NCBI GenBank assembly: GCA_018609825.1
Contig: JAHEOA010000165.1
Location: 1 to 32,759, forward strand
DNA from: Candidatus Bipolaricaulota bacterium
Lineage (GTDB): Bacteria; Bipolaricaulota; Bipolaricaulia; RBG-16-55-9
Length of the DNA: 32,759 nt
Reading direction: 5' to 3'
Part shown: positions 21,830-28,631 of the stretch, one piece after another
How the letters are laid out: every line of letters begins with the position of its first letter
Numbering within the stretch: position 1 is the stretch's first letter
Position numbers and translations under genes: made by a program
The notes under the pieces: model-generated
Database searches by the model: none
What the model saw: only the letters and a program-made list of their open reading frames with translations
What the model was told of the DNA's origin: nothing

Positions 21830-22069
21830 CTAACGGCCGCTGTTGGACGTGATGTAGCGCTCGGCGAGGGTCTGGGTGCGCAACGGGGCCAGGACGACGT
21901 AGCCGGATCGGGTGATGATGACCGCGCGGGTTCGGCGACCGCGCGTCAGGTTGATCACGCGGTTCTCGCGCTCGGAGGCGTCAATCATGCGCTTGACGGG
22001 GACGGAATCCGGGCGGGCGATCGTGACGATCTCGCTCTTGGCCACCATGTTGTCCAGGCCGACGTTCAT
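21830..22069 (-). CDS. remA: RemA/DUF370-family DNA-binding regulator
   Basis: 79 residues, beginning MNVGLDNMVAKSEIVTIARP and containing RRTRAVIITRSGYVVL, both very close to RemA (formerly DUF370). In Bacillus, RemA oligomers bind DNA and switch on biofilm-matrix and osmoprotection genes. Whether that role applies here is unknown. The ATG at 22069 is 7 bases past the stop of yicC; a TTG at 22084 would overlap it. The family is unusual outside Firmicutes and some related phyla, which gives a hint about the lineage. The position next to gmk is the typical one. Confidence 0.9.
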   Translation of the reverse strand: MNVGLDNMVAKSEIVTIARPDSVPVKRMIDASERENRVINLTRGRRTRAVIITRSGYVVLAPLRTQTLAERYITSNSGR

Positions 22070-22076
22070 CAACTCT

Positions 22077-22946
22077 CTACTCAATATTTCTCACCTGCTC
22101 CCTGAAGTGTTCAATTTGAGCCTTGATATCCACGAGGCGTTGGGCAATATCGCCGTCTTTGGCTTTGGAAGCCATCGTATTGACTTCACGGTACATCTCC
22201 TGCCCCAGAAAGTCAAGCCGACGGCCGACCGCGCCGTTCTCCCCCTGGAGCGCCGCCTCCGCGGCCTGGCGATGGACCTCGAGCCGATCCAGTTCCTCGG
22301 TGATGTCGGCCCGCTCCACGATCAGCGCCACTTCCTGCTCCAGACGCCCCGGGTCGATCTCCACGCTCGGGGCCAGTTCGTCGAGTCGGGCCTGCAGCGA
22401 CTCGCGGTAACGGGCTTTGAGGTCGGGGACGGCTTCGCGGACCACCGTCTGTCCGTCGCCGATCGCTTGGAGCATCGACGCCAACTCTTGGGCGAGCGCT
22501 GCGCCTTCGCGAGCTCGTTCCGCCTGCACGGCCTCGAGGGCCGACTGGAGCGCGTCGGCAAGCACGGGCTCCGCGCCCTCGGCTTCCGGCGGTAGCGGCA
22601 CGAACGCCCGTCCGAAGCGGATGAGGTGATCGAGCGTCACGGGCTCGCCCAATCCGAGTTCGCGGACGAGATTCTGCAGGGCATCCCAGTGCTCGCGCGC
22701 CACGTCGAGGTCGAACTGGAGGCCGCGGTCGTCGGCGGGCATCAGCGATACCTGGACCTCGACACGACCCCGACGGAGCGTCGACTCGATCTGTCGACGG
22801 GCAATCAGCTCGAGTTCATCGTAGTCGTCAAGGCCCTTGACGACGATGTCGAGATAGCGATGGTTGAGCGTCTTCACCCGAACGTGCGCGGACCACGCGT
22901 CGGTCTGGGCCTCGCCTTCGCCGTAGCCGGTCATGCTGGTGGTCAT
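22077..22946 (-). CDS. yicC: YicC/YloC-family endoribonuclease
   Basis: 289 residues starting MTTSMTGYGEGEAQ, the family's hallmark, and ending with ALEAIVLTS-type helices read as MYREVNTMASKAKDGDIAQ, IKAQIEHFREQVRNIE. The middle part contains EIDPGRLEQEVALIVERADI and GRRLDFLGQEMYRE, also diagnostic. YicC proteins cut RNA and in E. coli help to degrade the RyhB small RNA. The ATG at 22946 lacks a Shine-Dalgarno, and the -10 box of a good promoter ends only 15 bases upstream, so the leader is very short. Confidence 0.93.
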   Translation of the reverse strand: MTTSMTGYGEGEAQTDAWSAHVRVKTLNHRYLDIVVKGLDDYDELELIARRQIESTLRRGRVEVQVSLMPADDRGLQFDLDVAREHWDALQNLVRELGLGEPVTLDHLIRFGRAFVPLPPEAEGAEPVLADALQSALEAVQAERAREGAALAQELASMLQAIGDGQTVVREAVPDLKARYRESLQARLDELAPSVEIDPGRLEQEVALIVERADITEELDRLEVHRQAAEAALQGENGAVGRRLDFLGQEMYREVNTMASKAKDGDIAQRLVDIKAQIEHFREQVRNIE

Positions 22947-22961
22947 GCAAATCGCGGAAGG

Positions 22962-22990
22962 AGTCTAGGACACGACGACCCGCAAGACAA
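22962..22990 (-). promoter_or_regulatory. Promoter for the yicC-remA-gmk operon
   Basis: On the minus strand TTGTCT (22990-22985) and TAGACT (22967-22962) are 17 bp apart. The expected start of transcription is about 8 bases before the yicC ATG. Confidence 0.5.
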
Positions 22991-23083
22991 ATCGCGACGG
23001 GCCGGGCCCGCCGCGATTCCGTCATCGTTGGGGAATTCGGGTCGCCCGTCCGTCTGACGGGGGATCCCTTCGATGGACCGACG

Positions 23084-23710
23084 CTAGAAGTGGAACACGG
23101 CGCCGAAGCTGAGCTCCAAGTTGTTGATCGGCGCGGCGGGATTCCCGTTGTTAACGTGCTTCCACGGCACCGGAACCGTTCCGTAGGCGAGATCGAGGAA
23201 CAGGCCGAGCGGCGCGACCTGCACCTCCACGCCCATGCGGGCCAACAGGGAGAACTGGAACCCCGTGTTGCCGTTGTCGAGAATGGGGAACGTGCCCGCC
23301 CCGCTGCCCATGTAGACGACGACGGGCGGGGGCGTAAATGCGTAGAGTAGCGATTGGCGGACGGCGATCAGACTGGGGTCGAGCCCGAACGCACTGAAAA
23401 ACGGCAACCTCAGCTCCGTTCGATGGAAGACGTTTCGGCTCAAATCTCCCTGCGCAAACAGGTTGACGAACAGGATCGGCGGCGTGGTGCTCGCCGGCGA
23501 CATCACGAAGGGAAAACTGACCGCAAGGCCGAACCCGCGGTGCCCGAGGGCTGGCGGGCACGTCGACTTGCTCGGTGGATTGGCGGGGGGACATGCCTGA
23601 TCGGTCTGCGGAGCCTGAGCGTCCTCATCTTGTTGCGCAAACGCCAACGGGCCACCGACCGACAGCCCAATCAACAGCATGGCCGTGAACACAATCGTCA
23701 ATACGCGCAT
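23084..23710 (-). CDS. Probable outer-membrane beta-barrel protein
   Basis: 208 residues from the ATG at 23710, with AGAGGAG eight bases upstream. Residues 1-25 are a signal peptide (MRVLTIVFTAMLLIGLSVGG, cut near AFA|QQ). The mature protein starts with an acidic, Pro- and Cys-containing stretch, then alternating hydrophobic strands with Gly and aromatic turns, and ends LSFGAVFHF. A terminal Phe after alternate hydrophobic residues is the usual signal for assembly into the outer membrane. I recognise no family, and the length would fit about eight strands. It is a single gene with no close partner. Confidence 0.65.
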   Translation of the reverse strand: MRVLTIVFTAMLLIGLSVGGPLAFAQQDEDAQAPQTDQACPPANPPSKSTCPPALGHRGFGLAVSFPFVMSPASTTPPILFVNLFAQGDLSRNVFHRTELRLPFFSAFGLDPSLIAVRQSLLYAFTPPPVVVYMGSGAGTFPILDNGNTGFQFSLLARMGVEVQVAPLGLFLDLAYGTVPVPWKHVNNGNPAAPINNLELSFGAVFHF

Positions 23711-24024
23711 CGTTGTCACTCCTCTGTGCGAAATCGCCCACCCGTTTGTAAGCGCTCGACGTCGTCAAACTCCAGGAACCCTGTCCGCAGCCAAGGGCAT
23801 GCTTGTCCAGTGTCGAGGCCCCGACCGTGGTCATCGATCCCCGGGGGCCTCCAGTTTCTCGGGCAGAGCGCGGGGCCCCATTCGGCTCCCGGGTCAACAT
23901 CAAACGCCGGCCTTCGGAGCCTCGGGAGACAGGCGGTCGCCGTTGACGCCGAGCATGGCAAACGGTACGGTTAGGAAACATAGAATGCGCGAGAACCGCA
24001 TGTATCATCCGGGAGGTGTGGGGC
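23711..24024. other. Divergent intergenic region before the RHH-MshEN gene
   Basis: No gene is seen. Near its right end lies TTGACG (23943-23948) followed after 17 bases by TACGGT, and a tandem ACGGT pair (23962-23971) that could serve a ribbon-helix-helix regulator. These are weak and offered only as candidates. The ribosome-binding site GGAGGT (24012-24017) of the next gene is clear. Confidence 0.35.
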
Positions 24025-24366
24025 ATGCAGATGACCATCTACTACACGAAGGCCGACGAGTACCTGATCGACAAGATCGACGAGATGGCCCATCGGGAGC
24101 GGAAAAGCCGCAGCGCGGTGATCCTGACGGTCCTGGAGCGCTACTTCGAGGGCGAAAAACGGCTGGGCGAGATCCTGGTCGACATGGGCAAGCTGACCCA
24201 AGATCAGGTCGACGAGTTGATCAAGCGCCAACAGGAAGCGAACGAGCATCGGCGGTTGGGCGAAATGCTTTTGGAGGAAGAGCTGGTCTCGGAGAAGGAT
24301 CTGCACCGAGCCTTGGCCGTCCAGAAGGCAGACAGCGCCGGAGGCCGGGGCCATAACGGCGCCTGA
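24025..24366 (+). CDS. Ribbon-helix-helix protein fused to two MshEN-like c-di-GMP-binding repeats
   Basis: 113 residues from the ATG at 24025, seven bases after GGAGGT. Residues 3-42 (MTIYYTKADEYLIDKIDE to VILTVLERYFE) match the ribbon-helix-helix fold of CopG/MetJ-like DNA-binding proteins. Then come two 24-residue repeats, 46-69 and 77-100, each beginning RLGE and ending Q, with Leu at the same spacing. They match the repeat known from the N-terminal domain of MshE/PilB-type ATPases, which binds cyclic di-GMP. The linker is seven residues rather than the usual five, and the Gly at position 10 of the second repeat is Glu86. No ATPase follows. The nearby HD-GYP gene supports a c-di-GMP readout role, but binding is inferred. 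Confidence 0.75.
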   Translation: MQMTIYYTKADEYLIDKIDEMAHRERKSRSAVILTVLERYFEGEKRLGEILVDMGKLTQDQVDELIKRQQEANEHRRLGEMLLEEELVSEKDLHRALAVQKADSAGGRGHNGA

Positions 24367-24383
24367 GCTCGCCTGCCATAGCC

Positions 24384-24965
24384 TTACGTCCGTGCTCCCC
24401 CAACCATCTTGGCCTGCAGGTAAGCCAGAAGCCCGATCATCAAGAGGGCGTCCCCGACGCTGAAGACGTTGGCGAAGGGGAGCCAGGACGGCGTGGCCAA
24501 GACGTCGCCCAGCCAGCCGAGCCGCGTCCCCTCGTCCATCAAGACGTTGTTCGCGTGCGTACAGGCGTCTTGACCGGCGGTCCGGCACGCCGCGAACGTC
24601 GCTGCTGAGCTCTCCAATCCCGCCTGTCGGAGCTTGGCAACGGTCGTGGGCATGAAGCCGCCGTTGAGCGTGATGACGATCACGTTGAGCGCCATGCCGA
24701 TCCCCATCACGACGATGCCCCATTCGCGCCAGTTGGCCACCGCGAACGCGATCAAGACGGCATAGGAAAGCAGATGGATTTCGGCGGTTCCGCCCTCCAG
24801 GATCGGATCGCCGAGGCCGGGCAAGGGGAAAATCAGAATCTGGAGCAGCAGGGCCACAGCGATGAGCCACGGGGCGCGGAACTGGATCTGGCCGAGCGAC
24901 GCCAACCGGCCGCCCCTCACATAGCCCACCAGCAATCCGATCGGCACGGCCCAGAGCAACAGCAT
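24384..24965 (-). CDS. DUF5317 membrane protein
   Basis: 193 residues with four or five membrane helices. It has the family's opening (GLLVGYVRGGRL), a helix with PWLIAVALLLQIL, then a long extracytosolic loop from about 105 to 150 starting LNGGFMPTT. The loop has two Cys (FAACRTAGQDACTH). DUF5317 has no assigned function; members often sit beside HD-GYP or other signalling genes in Gram-positive bacteria. The ATG at 24965 is one base beyond the stop of the HD-GYP gene, so the two are translated from one message. Converges on the RHH-MshEN gene. Confidence 0.85.
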   Translation of the reverse strand: MLLLWAVPIGLLVGYVRGGRLASLGQIQFRAPWLIAVALLLQILIFPLPGLGDPILEGGTAEIHLLSYAVLIAFAVANWREWGIVVMGIGMALNVIVITLNGGFMPTTVAKLRQAGLESSAATFAACRTAGQDACTHANNVLMDEGTRLGWLGDVLATPSWLPFANVFSVGDALLMIGLLAYLQAKMVGGART

Positions 24966-24966
24966 G

Positions 24967-26313
24967 TCAGTTGGATGAGTGGGAGGCGTCGGACGTTGGC
25001 GGGGCGTTGCCAGCTTGGCTGCCCCCGCTCCGCCGGTCCGCCGCCATGAGGGTTAGGAAGGCATCCACGACCGTCGGATCGAAATGGGTGCCGCTTTCGG
25101 CCTTGATGATGTCCACCGCGGACTCGTGGTCATGGGCGTTGCGATACGGGCGATCCGTGATAAGGGCATTGTAGGCGTCGGCGACGGCAATGATCCGCGC
25201 GCCAAGCGGAATCTCGTCTCCCTGGAGGCCCTTGGGATAGCCGTTGCCATCCCAGTGTTCGTGCTCGTGGCGCACGAGATCCACGACGCCGGCGTACATC
25301 TCGAGGTCCTTGATGAGATCCGCCCCGATGTCGGGATGGGTCTTCATGATCTCCCACTCCTCGTCGTTGAGCTTGCCCGGCTTTTTCAGAATGGAGTCCG
25401 GAATGCCGATCTTGCCGACGTCGTGGATGAGGGCGCCGGAGCGCACCTGCTCGATTTCGTCCTCGTGCAGCCCCATCTGTCGCGCGATCTCCTCGGAGAG
25501 GTCAGCGACGTCATCGGAGTGTTCGAACGTATACGGATCGCGGGCGTGGAGCATGTCGGCCATGCTCTCGAAGGTCTGTTTGGCCTCGTGGCGCAGCTTC
25601 ATGTAGTTGCGCAGGGAGACGTGGACCAGGCCCATGGGAATAAGCACGAGCAGGAGATTCCAGGGGGATTGAGCATAAGTGACTGCCATAAGGATGCCCA
25701 GGACGCCGAGAGACAAAACCTGAACTGCTAGATGTTTGATATCGAACTTAAGGTGATACCAGATACTCGTATGACTCGTAATTGTAATTATACCGGCAAC
25801 AAGAAAAAGATTAAGGAACTGGAAAGCAATAAATGCGATAATACTCGGAAGAATTTGACCTAATATGCTAACAGATTCCACATGAGCAGTGAGAAGTGGA
25901 ATTCCTCCTAAGCTTGAGAACAGGAGTGCTGATCCAGCAGTAGCTAATGTAAGCTGAGCCGAGTTGAACCCAACTCGCCATAGGAAACTAGTAATGCTGG
26001 TCTTTAGCCAACCCCATCGAAGCACAAACTCGGCAGCAATCGTGCCTAGAACTGCGACCGATATACCAAGTTTAGGACCGCCGAGCAGAATACCCGCCAG
26101 GCACACGGCAGTTCCTGTTGACAGGGCTCGCTTGTACATAAGCTCGACTTCATATACCTCAGCCAGGAATAAAACAAACGATAGGATGAGGAAAGGCGTT
26201 ATCAGGCTAGGTAGTGGGACAGTTTGGAGTGGTGTGAGGAATTCGGCGGTAAGCAGTCCTGCGACGATAACTACGGCTACTATGTATAATTTTGCTGCAT
26301 TTGGAATGTCCAT
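24967..26313 (-). CDS. Multi-spanning membrane HD-GYP phosphodiesterase
   Basis: 448 residues. Residues 1-235 hold about seven or eight membrane helices, a sensory module of no named family that I can see. Residues 250-430 form an HD-GYP domain with HDVGKIGIP (His297, Asp298) and HEHWDGNGYP (351-360), the metal and signature residues of active c-di-GMP phosphodiesterases. The C-tail is short and disordered. The start ATG at 26313 has only a weak GGCGG before it. The gene is clearly patchy: the part for the membrane module is about 46% G+C over 25741-26340, while sampled lines of the catalytic part are about 62-72%. It belongs to one unit with the 51-residue peptide gene upstream and DUF5317 downstream. 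Confidence 0.9.
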   Translation of the reverse strand: MDIPNAAKLYIVAVVIVAGLLTAEFLTPLQTVPLPSLITPFLILSFVLFLAEVYEVELMYKRALSTGTAVCLAGILLGGPKLGISVAVLGTIAAEFVLRWGWLKTSITSFLWRVGFNSAQLTLATAGSALLFSSLGGIPLLTAHVESVSILGQILPSIIAFIAFQFLNLFLVAGIITITSHTSIWYHLKFDIKHLAVQVLSLGVLGILMAVTYAQSPWNLLLVLIPMGLVHVSLRNYMKLRHEAKQTFESMADMLHARDPYTFEHSDDVADLSEEIARQMGLHEDEIEQVRSGALIHDVGKIGIPDSILKKPGKLNDEEWEIMKTHPDIGADLIKDLEMYAGVVDLVRHEHEHWDGNGYPKGLQGDEIPLGARIIAVADAYNALITDRPYRNAHDHESAVDIIKAESGTHFDPTVVDAFLTLMAADRRSGGSQAGNAPPTSDASHSSN

Positions 26314-26338
26314 ACCGCCGTGGAAGGTTAAAGTAAAG

Positions 26339-26370
26339 TACAGGGAGAGTCAACTGGGACTCTCCCTGTA
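26339..26370 (-). terminator. 13-bp hairpin between peptide gene and HD-GYP gene
   Basis: A perfect 13-bp stem (26339-26351 with 26358-26370) around a six-base loop. Read on the minus strand it is followed by CTTTACTTT, a loose T-rich tail. It sits 26 bases before the HD-GYP ATG and 40 bases after the stop of the peptide gene, so it may end part of the transcripts or protect the upstream message. Attenuation rather than full termination seems likelier, because no other good promoter for the HD-GYP gene is seen. Confidence 0.6.
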
Positions 26371-26409
26371 GCTACTGGAAGTTGCCGTGAAACTGAAGTT
26401 CAGAGGATG

Positions 26410-26565
26410 TTAACCAGTCCACTTATTGGCAGCCCCGCTCATCAAAGCAAAAGCAGCCAGAAGTGCGAGTGTGTAGATCACCTTGCTACTAACCAGCTTT
26501 GCAAACAACTTGTTCATGCGCTCCTGGCCCTGCTGAACTTCGTGCATATTACCCCACTTGAACAT
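26410..26565 (-). CDS. 51-residue membrane-anchored or exported peptide
   Basis: A small gene too short for a usual length cutoff. The ATG at 26565 follows a perfect AGGAGGT (26580-26574) by eight bases, and the TAA is at 26412-26410. The first 28 residues are polar and charged (MFKWGNMHEVQQGQERMNKL then FAKLVSSK), followed by one hydrophobic helix (VIYTLALLAAFALMSGAA) and a short polar tail ANKWTG. That could be a signal-like segment cut near the end or a single-span membrane peptide; I recognise no family and there is no Cys. It has its own strong promoter and precedes the HD-GYP gene. A role as sensor ligand or regulatory subunit is only a guess. Confidence 0.75.
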   Translation of the reverse strand: MFKWGNMHEVQQGQERMNKLFAKLVSSKVIYTLALLAAFALMSGAANKWTG

Positions 26566-26616
26566 CTTAAACGACCTCCTATACTAAGCTTGCTTGAATT
26601 CACCTAAGGGAACTGC

Positions 26617-26641
26617 TTCAACTCGACTTGCTCGAGTTGAA
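26617..26641 (-). promoter_or_regulatory. 10-bp hairpin in the leader of the peptide gene
   Basis: TTCAACTCGA (26617-26626) and TCGAGTTGAA (26632-26641) pair around CTTGC. It lies just after the expected transcript start and about 50 bases before the peptide gene's ATG, so it would fold at the 5' end of the mRNA or act as an operator at the DNA level. No riboswitch family is recognised. Confidence 0.5.
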
Positions 26642-26659
26642 TAACCTTGGATTGTCTTC

Positions 26660-26688
26660 GTTATATCACACTCGCATGGGCAAGTCAA
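26660..26688 (-). promoter_or_regulatory. Promoter of the peptide/HD-GYP/DUF5317 operon
   Basis: On the minus strand TTGACT (26688-26683) and TATAAC (26665-26660), 17 bp apart, 5 of 6 matches each. The leader is about 88 bases. Confidence 0.8.
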
Positions 26689-26805
26689 TTCCCCCGAGGG
26701 GCATATTGCTCCCTGGATCCTCTCGTCTCCCAAGGGTCGCCCAGTAGGCTAATTCACCGCTGCAATCACGTGAGTGCCCAACGTCACGCCGGACCTGAAG
26801 CTCGC

Positions 26806-26835
26806 TTGGACGCGCGATTGCACAGTCTGTATACT
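26806..26835 (+). promoter_or_regulatory. Promoter of the dsbA-dsbB operon
   Basis: TTGGAC (26806-26811) and TATACT (26830-26835) are 18 bp apart, and the start codon at 26878 lies about 35 bases beyond the expected transcript start. The intervening stretch 26689-26805 holds no gene. Confidence 0.6.
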
Positions 26836-26877
26836 CGGCCGGCAATCCTGACGATTCGCTTAGGACGGAGGCTTGAC

Positions 26878-27627
26878 ATGGGCAAGAAGCAGAAGAAGAA
26901 CCAGGCGTCGGCTCCATCGGAACGCCAACAGAAACAGAACACGCGAGACCAGCAGGTGCAGAAGATCACCACGTATACGGGCATTGCCGTCGTGGCCCTC
27001 GTCGTCGCCTTTATCGGCATCTACGTCTTCAGCAATCAGAACTCCTCCGGCGGAGGCGGCGAGAACGTCCCGCTGGGCATTGACGGTCAACCGACGCTCG
27101 GGCCCTCGGATGCGCCCGTCGAGGTCATCGAGTTCGGCGACTTCAAGTGCCCGGCCTGCAAGTCGTTCCACGACCAAGTGTTCCCGCAATTGGAGAGCAA
27201 CTACATCGAGTCGGGCCAGGTCGAGTTCGCGTTCCTGAACTTCCCGCTGCCGCTCGGCCAGGATTCTTGGACTGCCGCGGACGCCGCCGAATGCATCTAC
27301 CAGCAGGCCGGCAACGAGGCCTTCTGGGGCTACTACAACGGCGTCTACGCCAACCAGGGCCCGGAGAGCGAGAACTGGGCAACGCCCGATCTGCTCGTCC
27401 AACTCGCCCAGGACTACACCGACGCGGAGATCGACACGAACAGCCTGCGGCAATGCGTGGACAATCAGCAGTACCGCGACGAGGTCGAGCGCGACCGGAA
27501 CATGGGGTTGTCCGCCAACATTCCGGGAACGCCGACGATCTTCGTCAACGGCCAGCAGCTGTCGGACTTCCGGTACTCGACGATCGCCTCGGCGATCGAC
27601 GAGGAACTGAACAGCAACCCCGAATGA
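26878..27627 (+). CDS. Membrane-anchored DsbA/BdbD-like thiol oxidase
   Basis: 249 residues. A basic start (about 1-30) precedes one membrane anchor (about 33-51), a Gly/Ser linker and a DsbA-type thioredoxin domain outside the membrane. The active site is CPAC (Cys91-Cys94, in DFKCPACKSFH) and the cis-proline loop is IPGTPTIFVNG. The order and the N-terminal anchor resemble BdbD of Bacillus rather than soluble E. coli DsbA. GGAGG at 26867-26871 selects the ATG at 26878, although the frame is open from 26647. The stop overlaps the ATG of the DsbB-like gene by four bases (ATGA), so the two make an oxidising pair for exported proteins. Confidence 0.9.
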   Translation: MGKKQKKNQASAPSERQQKQNTRDQQVQKITTYTGIAVVALVVAFIGIYVFSNQNSSGGGGENVPLGIDGQPTLGPSDAPVEVIEFGDFKCPACKSFHDQVFPQLESNYIESGQVEFAFLNFPLPLGQDSWTAADAAECIYQQAGNEAFWGYYNGVYANQGPESENWATPDLLVQLAQDYTDAEIDTNSLRQCVDNQQYRDEVERDRNMGLSANIPGTPTIFVNGQQLSDFRYSTIASAIDEELNSNPE

Positions 27628-28043
27628 CGACGTTCCTGGGACGCTACGGCCTCTATCTCGGCTGGATCGTGGCGCTCGTCGCCACGGGGGGCAGCCTGTA
27701 CTTCAGCGAGATCGTGGGCTTCTTGCCCTGCAAGCTCTGCTGGCTCCAGCGCATCTTCATGTATCCGCTGGCGATCCTGTTGGGCATCGCCAGCTTTCGC
27801 CAGGACCGAGCGTTTCCCCTCTATGCGCTGCCGATGACCGTCATCGGCGGCCTGATCGCCCTGTTCCACTATCTGGAACAGAAAATCCCCGGCATCGGGG
27901 TGCCCCAGATCTGCAGCGGGGGCGGGGTTCCTTGTGACGTACAGTACATCCATTGGCTCGGCTTCGTCACGATCCCCTTGTTGGCATTGATCGCGTTCGC
28001 GCTCATAACGGCGTTTTTGGTCGCTGTCCGACGCGCATCATGA
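27624..28043 (+). CDS. DsbB/BdbC-like disulfide oxidoreductase
   Basis: 139 residues, four membrane helices. The first catalytic pair is Cys36-x-x-Cys39 (LPCKLCWLQRIFMYP), where relatives also have the WxQR motif next to the pair. The second pair, Cys97 and Cys104, lies in the loop ICSGGGVPC. The protein reoxidises the DsbA-like partner and passes electrons to quinone. The ATG at 27624 overlaps the dsbA stop (ATGA), and its own stop overlaps the ATG of the next gene in the same way. Confidence 0.92.
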   Translation: MTTFLGRYGLYLGWIVALVATGGSLYFSEIVGFLPCKLCWLQRIFMYPLAILLGIASFRQDRAFPLYALPMTVIGGLIALFHYLEQKIPGIGVPQICSGGGVPCDVQYIHWLGFVTIPLLALIAFALITAFLVAVRRAS

Positions 28044-28555
28044 GGCGCCGCGTCGCAACGACCTCCCGAGCGAGGCTTCTCGTTGGGGCCATCGTAGCCA
28101 TCGTGGCCATCGTGGGATCCGTTGCGGGTCCATCCGCCCTCGCTCAACCGTCCGCCCAGGACGGTTTTCGGGCGGAGGTGACCGCCGGCACCCTCGGAAG
28201 CGCCCTCGCCGGGGTCGGCACATACTTGGGCGTCAACGCGATCTGTCGGCAACAGGCCGAGGACGGGCCTGCGTTGTACTGCATCGTCTACGGGATGATG
28301 GGCTACGTCGCCGCGCTGCCGCTGGGCGGAACCGCTGGCGTCCACATCGCCGCGTCGATAAGGGGCACGGAGGGGGCGACGTGGTCGAGCGTCCTGGGGG
28401 CGATCGGCGGCGAAGCCGCCGGCCTGTTGATGGTTCGCGGAACCGGCGCCCTGTTGGACGATCCCCCTGAGGCCTATCTCGTTCTGGCGTATTTGGGGAT
28501 CACGCCGCTCGCTAGCGGCCTGGGAGCAGCTTGGGGATTCAACGCCGGAACCTGA
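28040..28555 (+). CDS. Exported or membrane protein of unknown function in the dsb operon
   Basis: 171 residues from the ATG at 28040, overlapping the end of the dsbB-like gene by four bases. It starts with a basic region and a hydrophobic core (LLVGAIVAIVAIVGSVAG), with a probable cut near ALA|QPS. The rest is Gly/Ala-rich with two or three weakly hydrophobic stretches and two Cys (AICRQ and LYCIV). I recognise no family. The tight coupling implies that it is made together with the thiol pair, and its Cys residues make it a possible substrate. That is inference. Confidence 0.65.
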   Translation: MRRRVATTSRARLLVGAIVAIVAIVGSVAGPSALAQPSAQDGFRAEVTAGTLGSALAGVGTYLGVNAICRQQAEDGPALYCIVYGMMGYVAALPLGGTAGVHIAASIRGTEGATWSSVLGAIGGEAAGLLMVRGTGALLDDPPEAYLVLAYLGITPLASGLGAAWGFNAGT

Positions 28556-28631
28556 CCGACTCGGCCCTTACCCCTCGTCAATGGCGGTCATCGTCGGCCT
28601 CAGGGGGTCGGGGCTCGGCCTGCTCCCGGCG

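Larger units (their letters stand above)
25660..26700. other. AT-rich island inside a GC-rich genome
   Basis: From about 25660 the composition falls from about 65% to 33-58% G+C in 60-base lines (276 of 600 bases over 25741-26340; 114 of 240 over 26401-26640) and rises again before the dsbA gene. It covers the membrane half of the HD-GYP gene, the peptide gene and their promoter. No transposase, integrase or flanking repeat is seen. This suggests DNA of other origin recombined into the locus. Confidence 0.7.

Noticed and set aside
26566..26660. c-di-GMP riboswitch in the leader of the peptide/HD-GYP operon
   Set aside because: The leader is only about 88 bases and lacks the two-helix GEMM core; only a single hairpin is visible.
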